Source: Amphritea sp.
Lineage (GTDB): Bacteria > Pseudomonadota > Gammaproteobacteria > Pseudomonadales > Balneatricaceae
DNA: 53,963 bases
Direction: 5' to 3'
Assembly (NCBI GenBank): GCA_025800245.1
Contig: JAOXSA010000502.1
Location: 1 to 53,963 of the forward strand
Shown: positions 33,726 to 42,253 of the stretch, in pieces
Numbering within the stretch: position 1 is the stretch's first letter
How the letters are laid out: every line of letters starts with the position of its first letter
Made by a program: the position numbers and the translations under genes
Notes under the pieces: model-generated
Databases searched by the model: none
What the model was told of the DNA's origin: nothing
Seen by the model: only the letters and a program-made list of their open reading frames with translations

Positions 33726-34268
33726 CTAGCACCCCTTACAACCCCGATTACGCCTTTCGTAGCCGATCACATTACCCTTGCTGTCGAGCTCAAACTGACA
33801 ACAGTCCCGAAATACTGCGGCCAGTTGCTGACGACCTCGCTGAACTCTGGATTTAAGCGCACTGTAACTGATGCCTAACTCCTCAGCGCATTCTTTCTGC
33901 GATCGCCCCTGAATATCGACAGCCTTCAATAGTCCGGCGGTCTGATCCGGCAACTGCTCAATAAATGGCAGAATGCAGTCACTCAATTCCGCTAAACTAT
34001 CCGGATCTTCAGTCAGATACCAGAGATCACTCTCATTCAGCCCAGACTGCCGCCCTCGCTGACGATACAGGTCAATGACCGCATGCCTGGCAATACTGAA
34101 CAGCCAGGGCCTGAGCTTATCCGTGTCTTTCAGGTCACTTATGTTCTGATGAGTCCGGATCAGGACCTCCTGCAGCAGATCATCCACATCTTCAGCATCT
34201 GAGACCCGCGATTGCAGCCATCGACGCAGCTGACTTCCGTAAGCCTGCCAGATATGCTCCAGAGTCAT
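33726..34268 (-). CDS. sigZ: ECF-type RNA polymerase sigma factor SigZ
   Basis: A 180-residue sigma-70-family factor of the SigZ subgroup. Region 2 spans about residues 10-75 (DAEDVDDLLQEVLIRTHQN, then RPWLFSIARHAVIDLYR). Region 4 spans about 110-155 (LLKAVDIQGRSQKECAEELG, then YSALKSRVQRGRQQL). The C-terminal tail has a cysteine pattern CC..(22 residues)..C-K-G-C that resembles the SigZ family and might bind a metal or respond to redox. No anti-sigma gene is adjacent. ATG follows a perfect AGGAGG. The glutathione transferase-like gene lies 64 nt upstream on the same strand, with a hairpin between. Confidence 0.88.
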   Translation of the reverse strand: MTLEHIWQAYGSQLRRWLQSRVSDAEDVDDLLQEVLIRTHQNISDLKDTDKLRPWLFSIARHAVIDLYRQRGRQSGLNESDLWYLTEDPDSLAELSDCILPFIEQLPDQTAGLLKAVDIQGRSQKECAEELGISYSALKSRVQRGRQQLAAVFRDCCQFELDSKGNVIGYERRNRGCKGC

Positions 34269-34295
34269 ACCACCTCCTTTGCCACTATCAACAAT

Positions 34296-34321
34296 GGCTT
34301 CTGCCTGTGACAGCAGAAGCC
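34296..34321. promoter_or_regulatory. Intercistronic hairpin between the GST gene and sigZ
   Basis: A 9-bp perfect inverted repeat GGCTTCTGC / GCAGAAGCC with an 8-nt loop lies between the GST stop and the sigZ start on the minus strand. No T run follows, so it is more likely an mRNA-stability or attenuation structure than an efficient terminator. Confidence 0.5.
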
Positions 34322-34332
34322 TCCTGCCAGGG

Positions 34333-35037
34333 TTAGCAGCACTGACTACCTGAACAAGCAGAATCAGACGCTGACCTGGCTACATCTGCTCCCCGGCCAA
34401 GCCAGGTTGCATCTGACAGATAAAACTGACAAAAAGCATCGTTAAAATCAGAAGCAACTGACTTTTCTGCCAGTCCCGTTGCCAGAAGATTCGACTGCCA
34501 CTGTTTAATCCGTGAAAAGCCCTCCAGAAAATCATAGCCAGCGCACTGCTTAATGATAGCGGCCCTGTGAAGTAGAGGTAGCCAGGCAATATCCACTCGC
34601 CCAACAGTCTCACCTGCAAAATAAGGCCCTTCACTCAACGCCAGCTCAACAGCCGTAAAAGCTTTACTGAGCTTCATCTGCCGTATTTCGAGAGTTTCCC
34701 TATCAGGGCTCCGCTGAGCGCTACACTGCACAAGGTAATTCTTAACCGCCAGATAACTCCAGGCTCGCTGTAACGCCTTCTGCTCAGCGTTCAACACCGC
34801 CTCCGAGTCCGGATATTGCTCCTCTATATATTCCACAATCGCATCTGATTCGAACAATGACACACCATTCTCCGTTACCAGAACCGGCACCTGCCCCTGA
34901 GGAGAGATATCCAGAAACCAGTCAGGCTTATTGCTGAGACTGATATAGTCGACCTCATAGGGAATCTGGCGAGCTTCGAGGACAGCAGTTACCCGCTGAA
35001 CAAAGGGACATATTTTAAAACTGATAACTCTGATCAC
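34333..35037 (-). CDS. Glutathione S-transferase family protein (omega/DHAR-like, CPF motif)
   Basis: A 234-residue GST. The N-terminal thioredoxin-fold domain carries CPFVQRV, so the catalytic residue is a cysteine as in omega-class thiol transferases and glutathionyl-hydroquinone-type enzymes. The glutathione-binding GQVPVLV and LFESDAIVEYIEEQYP motifs follow. The all-helical C-terminal domain starts near residue 85. The last residues are cysteine-rich (CSGSQCC), which is unusual. The start is GTG at 35037 after GAGGAAAAAAC. It is upstream of sigZ on the same strand, suggesting a thiol/redox link. The substrate is unknown. Confidence 0.88.
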   Translation of the reverse strand: MIRVISFKICPFVQRVTAVLEARQIPYEVDYISLSNKPDWFLDISPQGQVPVLVTENGVSLFESDAIVEYIEEQYPDSEAVLNAEQKALQRAWSYLAVKNYLVQCSAQRSPDRETLEIRQMKLSKAFTAVELALSEGPYFAGETVGRVDIAWLPLLHRAAIIKQCAGYDFLEGFSRIKQWQSNLLATGLAEKSVASDFNDAFCQFYLSDATWLGRGADVARSASDSACSGSQCC

Positions 35038-35117
35038 GTTTTTTCCTCATTCAGTTTATCCTGTTACACAGAAGACGAACCAAACTTAAAAAAGACGCAG
35101 AAAATCAGAAAATCAAT

Positions 35118-35387
35118 TCAACGAATCTCAAAACCGCTGAAACATTCATCGCACTCAATCGGCTGGCTGATGACTTCTGCGACAGTGGCCAGCTCAGGTC
35201 CGATGCTCAGCCATGCTTCCAGTTGAAGCACACCATTTTCATCACCGCAGGCAACACCCTCTACCCGCCCATCAGGAAGATTGCGCACCCAGCCACTGAG
35301 ACCATTCGCCAGTGCGGTATCCTTGGTTGACTGACGAAACCAGACACCCTGAACCCGTCCGGATACGGTGAAATGCAGACAATACAT
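35118..35387 (-). CDS. acyP: Acylphosphatase
   Basis: An 89-residue enzyme that hydrolyses carboxyl-phosphate bonds in acyl phosphates. Catalytic R18 lies in the phosphate-binding loop SGRVQGVWFRQST and N36 in GWVRNLPDGRVE, the two essential residues of the family. ATG at 35387 follows AGGAG. It starts three bases after the yihY stop, so the two are co-transcribed. Confidence 0.94.
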   Translation of the reverse strand: MYCLHFTVSGRVQGVWFRQSTKDTALANGLSGWVRNLPDGRVEGVACGDENGVLQLEAWLSIGPELATVAEVISQPIECDECFSGFEIR

Positions 35388-35390
35388 TGT

Positions 35391-36659
35391 TTACTCCTGT
35401 GCTGAAGCTGAAGAAACAGAGGACTTTTCCCGGTGCAGGTCAGCGCCATTAAAAAGCTCTAACAGAGGAATCGCCATCGCTTCACCACGACTCACTGCGA
35501 TGCGATTCAGACGGCCATCAAGCTCGCGCTGCCAACCCGCTATAGAATCGATATCTGCCGGTTCAGGTAACGGCCAGGGCAACATCTGATTAAGCTGATC
35601 CAGTGTCAGGGTTGTCAGGTCCCTGACCAGAACAAACTCGCCCTTGTCAGTGCGGCTTATCACATCATGCTCAAGCAGCAACGGGCCATATCTGTCCCAA
35701 CCTGACTGATCCAGACCATCCACCTCACGCAACAGGGTCTTATCATTCACTGCATCACCGGCCTGCTGTGCACGCCAGAGACGGTGCACCACCGCCACCA
35801 CTGTATGCAGGTGTGACAGGTAATGCCCCTGATCCTGCTTCCGATAAACTGTCAGCGCCCGGGTCAGTTCTGCTCCCAGCAGAATGATAGTCCATGAAAT
35901 AAAGATCCACGCCAGAAACAGCGGCACAGCAGCAAAGGCGCCATAGATCAGCTCATATGAGGGAAACTGGGTAACGAACAGCGCAAATACCCGCTTGGCA
36001 GTTTCAAACAGCACTGCCACCACGACACCACCGATCAGCGCATTCCGGAGCGGCACTTTACAGTTTGGCACTGCGGCATACAGCAGTGTAAATGCCGCCG
36101 CAGACATGACCAGTGGCAGCACCGCCAGCAAACGGGTTCTGCCGACCAGCTCAGTGGCACTCTCAAACAGCGAGATTGATGCAATATAGGAGGTCACCAC
36201 CAGTCCAACACCGATCAGGATCGGCCCCAGACTGAGCACCGCCCAGTAAAGCAGAAAGCTGGATAACCCTTTACGTGGCTCACTCACCCGCCAGATACGG
36301 TTGAAGGCAGCTTCGATGTTCTTCATCATCAGAATCGATGTCACAAACAGGAATACCGCACCCACTGCTGTCAGTTTACGAGCCTGGGCCGCAAAACTGT
36401 TCAGATACTCCTGAACCACATTCCCGGTTGCCGGAACAAAGTTTTCAAAGATCCAGTTCTGTACCAGTTCGCCAGCTCCCTGAAATGAAGGTACCGCCGC
36501 CAGCATCGCGTAGGTCACTGTCATCAGCGGAACTACCGCAAACAGCGTTGTATAGGTCAATGCCGAAGCATTAAGGACACCACGGTTCTGAATAAACTGT
36601 CTGAACAGATAGTTCAGAAAGCCAATGAAACTTTTAACAATCTGCAAGCCGTTTGCCAT
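35391..36659 (-). CDS. YihY/BrkB-family inner membrane protein
   Basis: A 422-residue protein of the YihY (UPF0761; formerly mis-assigned as RNase BN) family. The N-terminal two-thirds has about six membrane helices with typical motifs: LTYTTLFAVVPLMTVTYAML, ILMMKNIEAAFNRIW, and the later helix VPLFLAWIFISWTIILLGAEL. The C-terminal 130 residues are soluble and may form a winged-helix-like region (VNDKTLLREVDGLDQ); such tails occur in Pseudomonas homologues. Its function is not settled. It is divergent from arsC, as in Pseudomonas. Confidence 0.9.
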   Translation of the reverse strand: MANGLQIVKSFIGFLNYLFRQFIQNRGVLNASALTYTTLFAVVPLMTVTYAMLAAVPSFQGAGELVQNWIFENFVPATGNVVQEYLNSFAAQARKLTAVGAVFLFVTSILMMKNIEAAFNRIWRVSEPRKGLSSFLLYWAVLSLGPILIGVGLVVTSYIASISLFESATELVGRTRLLAVLPLVMSAAAFTLLYAAVPNCKVPLRNALIGGVVVAVLFETAKRVFALFVTQFPSYELIYGAFAAVPLFLAWIFISWTIILLGAELTRALTVYRKQDQGHYLSHLHTVVAVVHRLWRAQQAGDAVNDKTLLREVDGLDQSGWDRYGPLLLEHDVISRTDKGEFVLVRDLTTLTLDQLNQMLPWPLPEPADIDSIAGWQRELDGRLNRIAVSRGEAMAIPLLELFNGADLHREKSSVSSASAQE

Positions 36660-36720
36660 CCTGGTCTCTCACCCACGTTCAAATAACTCTGACATATTAC
36701 CGCGTCAGCCTTTAGGACTG

Positions 36721-36755
36721 TAGTTAAGCTGTATACAATAGGCAGCGCTTAACTA
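36721..36755. promoter_or_regulatory. 9-bp inverted repeat TAGTTAAGC-N17-GCTTAACTA in the yihY/arsC promoter region
   Basis: The two arms (36721-36729 and 36747-36755) are perfect reverse complements. The spacer contains TATACAAT, which looks like a -10 element. A symmetric site overlapping a promoter suggests an operator. No local regulator gene is next to it. Confidence 0.45.
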
Positions 36756-36780
36756 TGATAACCGATAACGGAATACATCT

Positions 36781-37128
36781 ATGTCTGTAGAAATCTATCA
36801 TAACCCACGTTGCTCAAAGTCCCGCGCCACTCTGGCACTGCTGGAAGAAAACAACGTGACCCCGGACATCCGCCTCTATCTGGAAAACCCGCCAACAGCA
36901 GAAGAGCTGACCCAGGTTGTAGCGCAACTGGGTATAACACCACGACAGCTGCTGCGTAAGGGTGAAGCAGAATACAAAGACAATAATCTGGCAGACGACA
37001 GCCTGTCCGATGCCCGTATTATTGAACTGATGGTGGAATTCCCTCGCCTGATTGAGCGCCCGATCGTGATCACTGCCGGTCAGGCCCGTATCGGTCGCCC
37101 ACCTGAATCTGTGCTGGAGATTCTGTAA
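36781..37128 (+). CDS. arsC: Arsenate reductase-like protein (ArsC/YfgD family, glutaredoxin-dependent)
   Basis: A 115-residue thioredoxin-fold protein with the active cysteine C11 in YHNPRCSKSRATLALL. The C-terminal RPIVITAGQARIGRPPE carries the arginine cluster that binds the oxyanion. The short length and the NPRCSKSR motif match the YfgD branch of the ArsC family, which sits in housekeeping loci rather than ars operons. No arsR or arsB is nearby, so a true arsenic role is uncertain. It is the first gene of arsC-wrbA-DUF2069-csdA. Confidence 0.87.
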   Translation: MSVEIYHNPRCSKSRATLALLEENNVTPDIRLYLENPPTAEELTQVVAQLGITPRQLLRKGEAEYKDNNLADDSLSDARIIELMVEFPRLIERPIVITAGQARIGRPPESVLEIL

Positions 37129-37728
<600 letters not shown>

Positions 37729-37732
37729 TACC

Positions 37733-38128
37733 ATGCAAGACTCGCTAAACCGCAAGGTGGCACTCAGCCGCGCCGTCACCCTGTTCAGTTTTTTCGGACT
37801 GATTCTGTGGCTGACAGCCTGGCATCTGATGATCTCCCCACCTTCATCGGCTAACGAATATATCGTCTGGGGTTTTCAGACCCTGCCACTGGCACTGTTT
37901 CTACCCGTGATCATGAAGAAACATCTGCGTGGCCATATCTGGCTCTGCTTTTTCCTCACGGTGTACTTCATGCACGCAGTGACCATCGCTATGTCCAGCC
38001 ACAGCACTGCTATGCTGGGCCTGATCGAAACGCTGCTGGTCATGATTCTGTTCACCAGTGCCATGATGTTTGCACGCTGGCAAAGCAAGCTGAATAAGCG
38101 TAACCAGGCAACCGTACAACAGGACTGA
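37733..38128 (+). CDS. DUF2069 membrane protein
   Basis: A 131-residue protein with four hydrophobic helices (about residues 14-33, 42-60, 68-86 and 95-113) and a short charged C-terminus, matching the DUF2069 family of small inner-membrane proteins found after wrbA in gammaproteobacteria. Its function is unknown. It starts 4 nt after wrbA ends, and the next gene begins 2 nt after its stop, so it is inside the operon. Confidence 0.85.
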   Translation: MQDSLNRKVALSRAVTLFSFFGLILWLTAWHLMISPPSSANEYIVWGFQTLPLALFLPVIMKKHLRGHIWLCFFLTVYFMHAVTIAMSSHSTAMLGLIETLLVMILFTSAMMFARWQSKLNKRNQATVQQD

Positions 38129-38130
38129 CA

Positions 38131-39810
38131 TTGAACCTGAAGGCCATCCGCAACCAGTTTCCTCTGCTGCAGCAACGCGTCAATGGTAAGCCGCTTGTCT
38201 ATCTCGACAATGCGGCTACCACCCAGAAGCCGCGCTCCGTTCTGAAAGCCATTGATACCTATTACCGTCAGCAGAATGCTAACGTTCACCGCGGCTCCCA
38301 TCATCTGAGTGATCTGGCAACCGGCCAGTTTGAAGATGCCCGTCGCACCGTGCAACGCTTCCTCAACGCCAGCAACGAAAAGGAGATCATCTGGACCCGT
38401 GGCACAACGGAAGGTGTAAACCTCATTGCCCAGAGCTTCGCCCGTCCGATGCTGAAGCCCGGCAATGAGATTCTGCTCAGCGAGCTGGAACATCACGCCA
38501 ATATCGTTCCATGGCAGATGGTTGCAGAACAGACCGGCGCTACCATCCGGGTTATTCCGATCAGGGAAAATGGCGATCTGGATCTGGCAGCCTTCGACAA
38601 TCTGCTCAATAGCAGAACCCGCATTCTGAGCCTGACTCATATTTCAAACGCGCTGGGAACCATCAATCCGGTAGCAGGACTGATCCGCAAAGCCCGTCAG
38701 AACGGTACATTTGTAGTGATCGATGGCGCTCAGGCAGTATCTCATCTTGAGGTTGACGTTCAGCGACTCGATTGCGACTTCTATCTCTTTTCCGGCCACA
38801 AACTGTTTGGCCCGACTGGCATCGGCGTGCTTTATGGACGCCAGGCACTATTGGAAGGGATGCCACCCTGGCAGGGTGGCGGAGAAATGATTGAGAAGGT
38901 GTCGTTCAGTGGCACAACGTACAATCAACTGCCATTCAAATTCGAAGCCGGCACACCGAATATTGCCGGTGCTCTGGGTCTGGCAGAGGCGATTCGTTTC
39001 CTGCAACAGCAGGACCGCAGAGCGCTGGCTGCTCACGAACGCAGCCTGATGCAGAAAGCGATTGAACTGTGCAGCACCATCCCCGGATTTAACCGTATCG
39101 GCACACCAACTGCCGGCACCTCAATACTCTCTTTTCAGCTTGCCAGCCATCACCAACAGGATGTCGGCCTGCTACTGGATCAGCAGGGAATTGCGGTAAG
39201 AACCGGCCACCACTGCGCTATGCCACTGATGGAAAGGCTGCAACTACCGGGTACAGTTCGCGCCTCTTTTTGTTTTTACAATACGGAGCAGGAAGTTGAG
39301 CACTTTGCACAGAGCCTGCTGGAAATCAGTCAAGGCAGCAGTTTCTCAAGTGCACCAACGGTAGCAACCGGAGAGGTCTTCGACCAGTCCCCTTTTGGCC
39401 GGGAAATTCATGCTGATGAACTGCTTGAGAAGCTGACAGCCTACCGTCAGTGGAATGACCGCTATCGTGAAATCATGCAACTGGGTAAGTTAGTGCCAAG
39501 CCTGACCAGTGCGATGAAATCGTCTGAACATCAGGTCAGAGGCTGTGAGAGCGATGCCTGGCTACTCTATCAGAAAGATTCCGCGGGCAGACTGTGGTTT
39601 GCGGCTGATTCTGATGCCCGCATTATCCGCGGCCTGATCGCCCTGCTATTAGCGGCATTCAACGGTAAGAGCGCCGACGAGATTCTCAGTTTTGATCTGC
39701 AGGACTACTTTAACCGGCTACAGCTGGGCCGCCATCTGAGCCCTTCACGGGGCAACGGCCTTAAAGCGATTGCAGAAGAGATCTTACAGGTAGCCAGAGA
39801 GGCTCAGTAA
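38131..39810 (+). CDS. csdA: Cysteine desulfurase fused to a SufE/CsdE sulfur acceptor domain
   Basis: Residues 1 to about 405 are a group II cysteine desulfurase (SufS/CsdA type): PLP Lys K224 in FSGHKLFGPTG and nucleophile C362 in RTGHHCAMP. Residues about 425-555 are a complete SufE/CsdE domain with acceptor C472 in HQVRGCESDAWL. In E. coli these are separate proteins; here the donor and acceptor are one 559-residue polypeptide, so persulfide transfer can occur within the chain or dimer. The start is TTG at 38131 after AGGA. The absence of other suf genes and the nearby tcdA point to the Csd branch, though a SufSE role is possible. Confidence 0.93.
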   Translation: MNLKAIRNQFPLLQQRVNGKPLVYLDNAATTQKPRSVLKAIDTYYRQQNANVHRGSHHLSDLATGQFEDARRTVQRFLNASNEKEIIWTRGTTEGVNLIAQSFARPMLKPGNEILLSELEHHANIVPWQMVAEQTGATIRVIPIRENGDLDLAAFDNLLNSRTRILSLTHISNALGTINPVAGLIRKARQNGTFVVIDGAQAVSHLEVDVQRLDCDFYLFSGHKLFGPTGIGVLYGRQALLEGMPPWQGGGEMIEKVSFSGTTYNQLPFKFEAGTPNIAGALGLAEAIRFLQQQDRRALAAHERSLMQKAIELCSTIPGFNRIGTPTAGTSILSFQLASHHQQDVGLLLDQQGIAVRTGHHCAMPLMERLQLPGTVRASFCFYNTEQEVEHFAQSLLEISQGSSFSSAPTVATGEVFDQSPFGREIHADELLEKLTAYRQWNDRYREIMQLGKLVPSLTSAMKSSEHQVRGCESDAWLLYQKDSAGRLWFAADSDARIIRGLIALLLAAFNGKSADEILSFDLQDYFNRLQLGRHLSPSRGNGLKAIAEEILQVAREAQ

Positions 39811-39813
39811 CAG

Positions 39814-39833
39814 CAGCCTCAGAACAGAGGCTG
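39814..39833. terminator. Weak hairpin between the convergent csdA and diguanylate cyclase genes
   Basis: CAGCCTC / GAGGCTG forms a 7-bp stem with a 6-nt loop that overlaps the stop of the minus-strand gene. There is no clear T run, so it is at best a weak terminator. Confidence 0.3.
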
Positions 39834-41126
39834 TTGCTCTACTTCGCTGCTATGACTGCTGATAATCACCAGGTTCCTACCAGCTTCCTTCGCACTGTAG
39901 AGCGCGTCATCAGCACAGCTGATCAGTCCGTCCATATCTTTTGAGTGTTTCGGGAAAGACGCAAGCCCGGCACTGAAGGTGTAAGCCAGCTCACGTCCCT
40001 CAAACGCCATAGAGGTTGCCTGTACTTTCTCCTTCAACTGTACGACCAGTCGCTTTGCGCTTTTGGCGTCAGTCTTAGGCAGCAGCAACAGGAACTCTTC
40101 ACCACCCCAGCGCATCAGGGTATCGGATTTACGCAGTGAAGCATTGAGCACTTCTACAAAGTGCTTCAGCACAGCATCACCCACCAGATGGCCATGGGCG
40201 TCATTAATGCTCTTGAAGTGATCCAGATCCAGCAGACAGAGAGTAAACTGCTGCTCGTAGCGCTGCGCATAGCTTAACTGCTTACGAAAATGAATATATC
40301 CTGCGCGCCGGTTCAGCAATCCCGTCAGATCGTCATAGCTGGCGTACTGCCGCAACTGCTCCTCAAGCATTTTAGAGCGGGTAATATCATGCAGCATTCC
40401 CACCACACGACTGGCATTTCCCTGATCATCCCGCCGACAAACACGGCCGCGGTCGCGCACCCAGATATATTCGCCACTGCGGTTTTTTATCTGATATTCC
40501 GCTTCATAGTGATCAATATTGCCTTCAAGATGCTTCTGCAAAGCAGCCATAACCCGCTCAAGATCATCCGGATGAACCGCCTGCGCCCAGGTGTCGACAT
40601 GGGGCTCCATCTCGTTGGGCAGATACTTGAGCATTTTCTTCATCTGCGGAGAGAAAAACACCTCGCCGGTTTCGACATTCCAGTCCCACATACCATCAGC
40701 GGCCTCATTAAGGGCGTAAGCGAGACGCGCGTCATTGCTGCGAAATTCCTCGCGCTGCATCGATGTACGGGTCAGATTGCGGGCAATGGATACAAACAGA
40801 TCGCTGCCCTGGTGCTGTATCACACTGGTATAAACTTCGACGGGGAAAGTGCTGCCGTTCTTGTGCTGATGCCGACCGATAAAGGTGAATGGCTGATTCT
40901 TATAGATCTCTTCAGCTATCTGCCCCCAGTGCTCCTCGTTGATAACATCGGACTGGAGACTCAGAACACTGTGGCCGAGTAACTCTTCACGGGTCAGACC
41001 CAGCTCCTGCCAGGCATGCGTATTACCTTCCAGAATATGGGAAGTACGCGGATCAATGACGTAAATCGCGTCACTGCAGCCATCAAAAATGGTTTTGTAA
41101 AAGCCATCTGACAGAATCTCTGACAC
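39819..41126 (-). CDS. PAS-PAS-GGDEF diguanylate cyclase
   Basis: A 435-residue soluble enzyme that makes cyclic di-GMP. Two PAS domains cover about residues 8-120 and 135-250; the second ends in a PAC-like segment VVGMLHDITRSK. The GGDEF domain spans about 260-425 with active site GGEEF at 341-345. The allosteric inhibitory site RxxD (RKSD, 332-335) is intact five residues upstream, so product feedback is expected. There is no membrane segment. The start is GTG at 41126 after AAGGAGCG. It is at the end of a minus-strand gene series, 80 nt after tcdA, and converges on csdA. Confidence 0.94.
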   Translation of the reverse strand: MSEILSDGFYKTIFDGCSDAIYVIDPRTSHILEGNTHAWQELGLTREELLGHSVLSLQSDVINEEHWGQIAEEIYKNQPFTFIGRHQHKNGSTFPVEVYTSVIQHQGSDLFVSIARNLTRTSMQREEFRSNDARLAYALNEAADGMWDWNVETGEVFFSPQMKKMLKYLPNEMEPHVDTWAQAVHPDDLERVMAALQKHLEGNIDHYEAEYQIKNRSGEYIWVRDRGRVCRRDDQGNASRVVGMLHDITRSKMLEEQLRQYASYDDLTGLLNRRAGYIHFRKQLSYAQRYEQQFTLCLLDLDHFKSINDAHGHLVGDAVLKHFVEVLNASLRKSDTLMRWGGEEFLLLLPKTDAKSAKRLVVQLKEKVQATSMAFEGRELAYTFSAGLASFPKHSKDMDGLISCADDALYSAKEAGRNLVIISSHSSEVEQQPLF

Positions 41127-41206
41127 TGGGCGCTCCTTTTACCCGACAATTCACATACATTAATCAGATGGCCGGAAGAGCGCAAGTTTCCCCGCGCGTC
41201 AGCCAC

Positions 41207-42004
41207 TTAGCTCTGCTGCTGGCGTGCAGCACGTTCCTGCATTTTCTTCAGAGCCCTGGACACGGCGACAAATCCAAACGTAGCTGTAACACAGGTTGAA
41301 GCACCAAAACCACCACTGCAATCGAGCCGGGTATTGCCGTCATCCACCTGCTTCATCTGACACACAGAACCATCCGGTTGCGGATAGACCAGCTGCTCTG
41401 TCGAATACACACAATCGACAGCAAAACGGCGACCACTCTTACTGAAATTGTAATAGCGTCGCAACAGTGAACGGGTCTTGGCCGCCAGAGGATCATGGTG
41501 AGTTTTACTGAGATCAGCGATCTCAATCTGAGTCGGATCAGTCTGACCACCAGCCCCACCCACCGTAATCACCGGAATCTTATTACGCTTGCAGCAGGCG
41601 ATCAGGGCAGCCTTTTCCTTCACGCTGTCGATACAATCGATCACATAGTCAAACTGCGGACCGATCAGCTCACGCACATTATCCAGCGTGATGAAGTCAT
41701 CGATCTCATTGACCAGACAGTCAGGATTGATCTGCAGGATACGCTCAGCCATTACAGCGGTCTTTGAACGACCTATAGTCTCATCCAGCGCATGAATCTG
41801 CCGGTTAGTATTGGTGATACAGATATCATCCAGATCTATCAGGGTGATCTCTCCGATACCGGAGCGAGCCAGCGCTTCTGCAGCCCATGAACCTACACCT
41901 CCGATACCAACCACACAGATATGCGCGTGCCGGAACAACTCTGCACCGGAAAGGCCATACAGGCGCTGGATTCCACCAAAGCGCTGAGAGAAGCCGTCAG
42001 CCAT
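41207..42004 (-). CDS. tcdA: tRNA threonylcarbamoyladenosine dehydratase TcdA (CsdL)
   Basis: TcdA is an E1-like (ThiF/MoeB family) ATP-dependent enzyme that cyclises t6A37 in tRNA to ct6A and works with CsdA and CsdE. The 265 residues begin with FGGIQRLYGLSGAELF, then the nucleotide motif VVGIGGVGSWAAEALARSG, NTNRQIHAL, and DCIDSVKEKAALI. The C-terminal membrane-associated segment GGFGASTCVTATFGFVAVS is typical of TcdA. It starts shortly after a small zinc-ribbon gene on the same strand. Proximity to the desulfurase-CsdE fusion strengthens the assignment. Confidence 0.95.
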   Translation of the reverse strand: MADGFSQRFGGIQRLYGLSGAELFRHAHICVVGIGGVGSWAAEALARSGIGEITLIDLDDICITNTNRQIHALDETIGRSKTAVMAERILQINPDCLVNEIDDFITLDNVRELIGPQFDYVIDCIDSVKEKAALIACCKRNKIPVITVGGAGGQTDPTQIEIADLSKTHHDPLAAKTRSLLRRYYNFSKSGRRFAVDCVYSTEQLVYPQPDGSVCQMKQVDDGNTRLDCSGGFGASTCVTATFGFVAVSRALKKMQERAARQQQS

Positions 42005-42006
42005 CG

Positions 42007-42225
42007 TTAAAAATCTTCTTCGGTCAGTTCAGTCAGTACGGCTTCGCCACACTTTTTGCAGCGACCTTCAACAAACAGAATTCCTTTATACAGATACTCC
42101 TGAGGATCAGACATACCCAGATTCTCTTCCAGACAGTTATCACACCAGGTCTGCTCAAGAAATGCCTGCTGCTCATCTTCGGGACGCTGATAAAAGTCCC
42201 GGATTTCCCGTTGTTCGTCCTGCAT
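42007..42225 (-). CDS. CPXCG-type zinc-ribbon small protein
   Basis: A 72-residue acidic protein with two Cys pairs, WCDNCLEEN and GRCKKCGEAV, about 25 residues apart, as in a small zinc ribbon. It looks like the CPXCG motif-containing cysteine-rich proteins found beside tcdA in other gammaproteobacteria, although the first pair lacks the proline. No function is known. It ends 2 nt before the tcdA start and begins 28 nt after the pseudouridine synthase, within the same transcription unit. Confidence 0.75.
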   Translation of the reverse strand: MQDEQREIRDFYQRPEDEQQAFLEQTWCDNCLEENLGMSDPQEYLYKGILFVEGRCKKCGEAVLTELTEEDF

Positions 42226-42253
42226 AACTATCTCCAGATCTTCTACAGAGCAT

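Noticed and set aside
36781..37128. An arsenic resistance locus at arsC
   Set aside because: No arsR, arsB or acr3 gene is present; the neighbours are wrbA and DUF2069, the housekeeping context of the YfgD-type protein.
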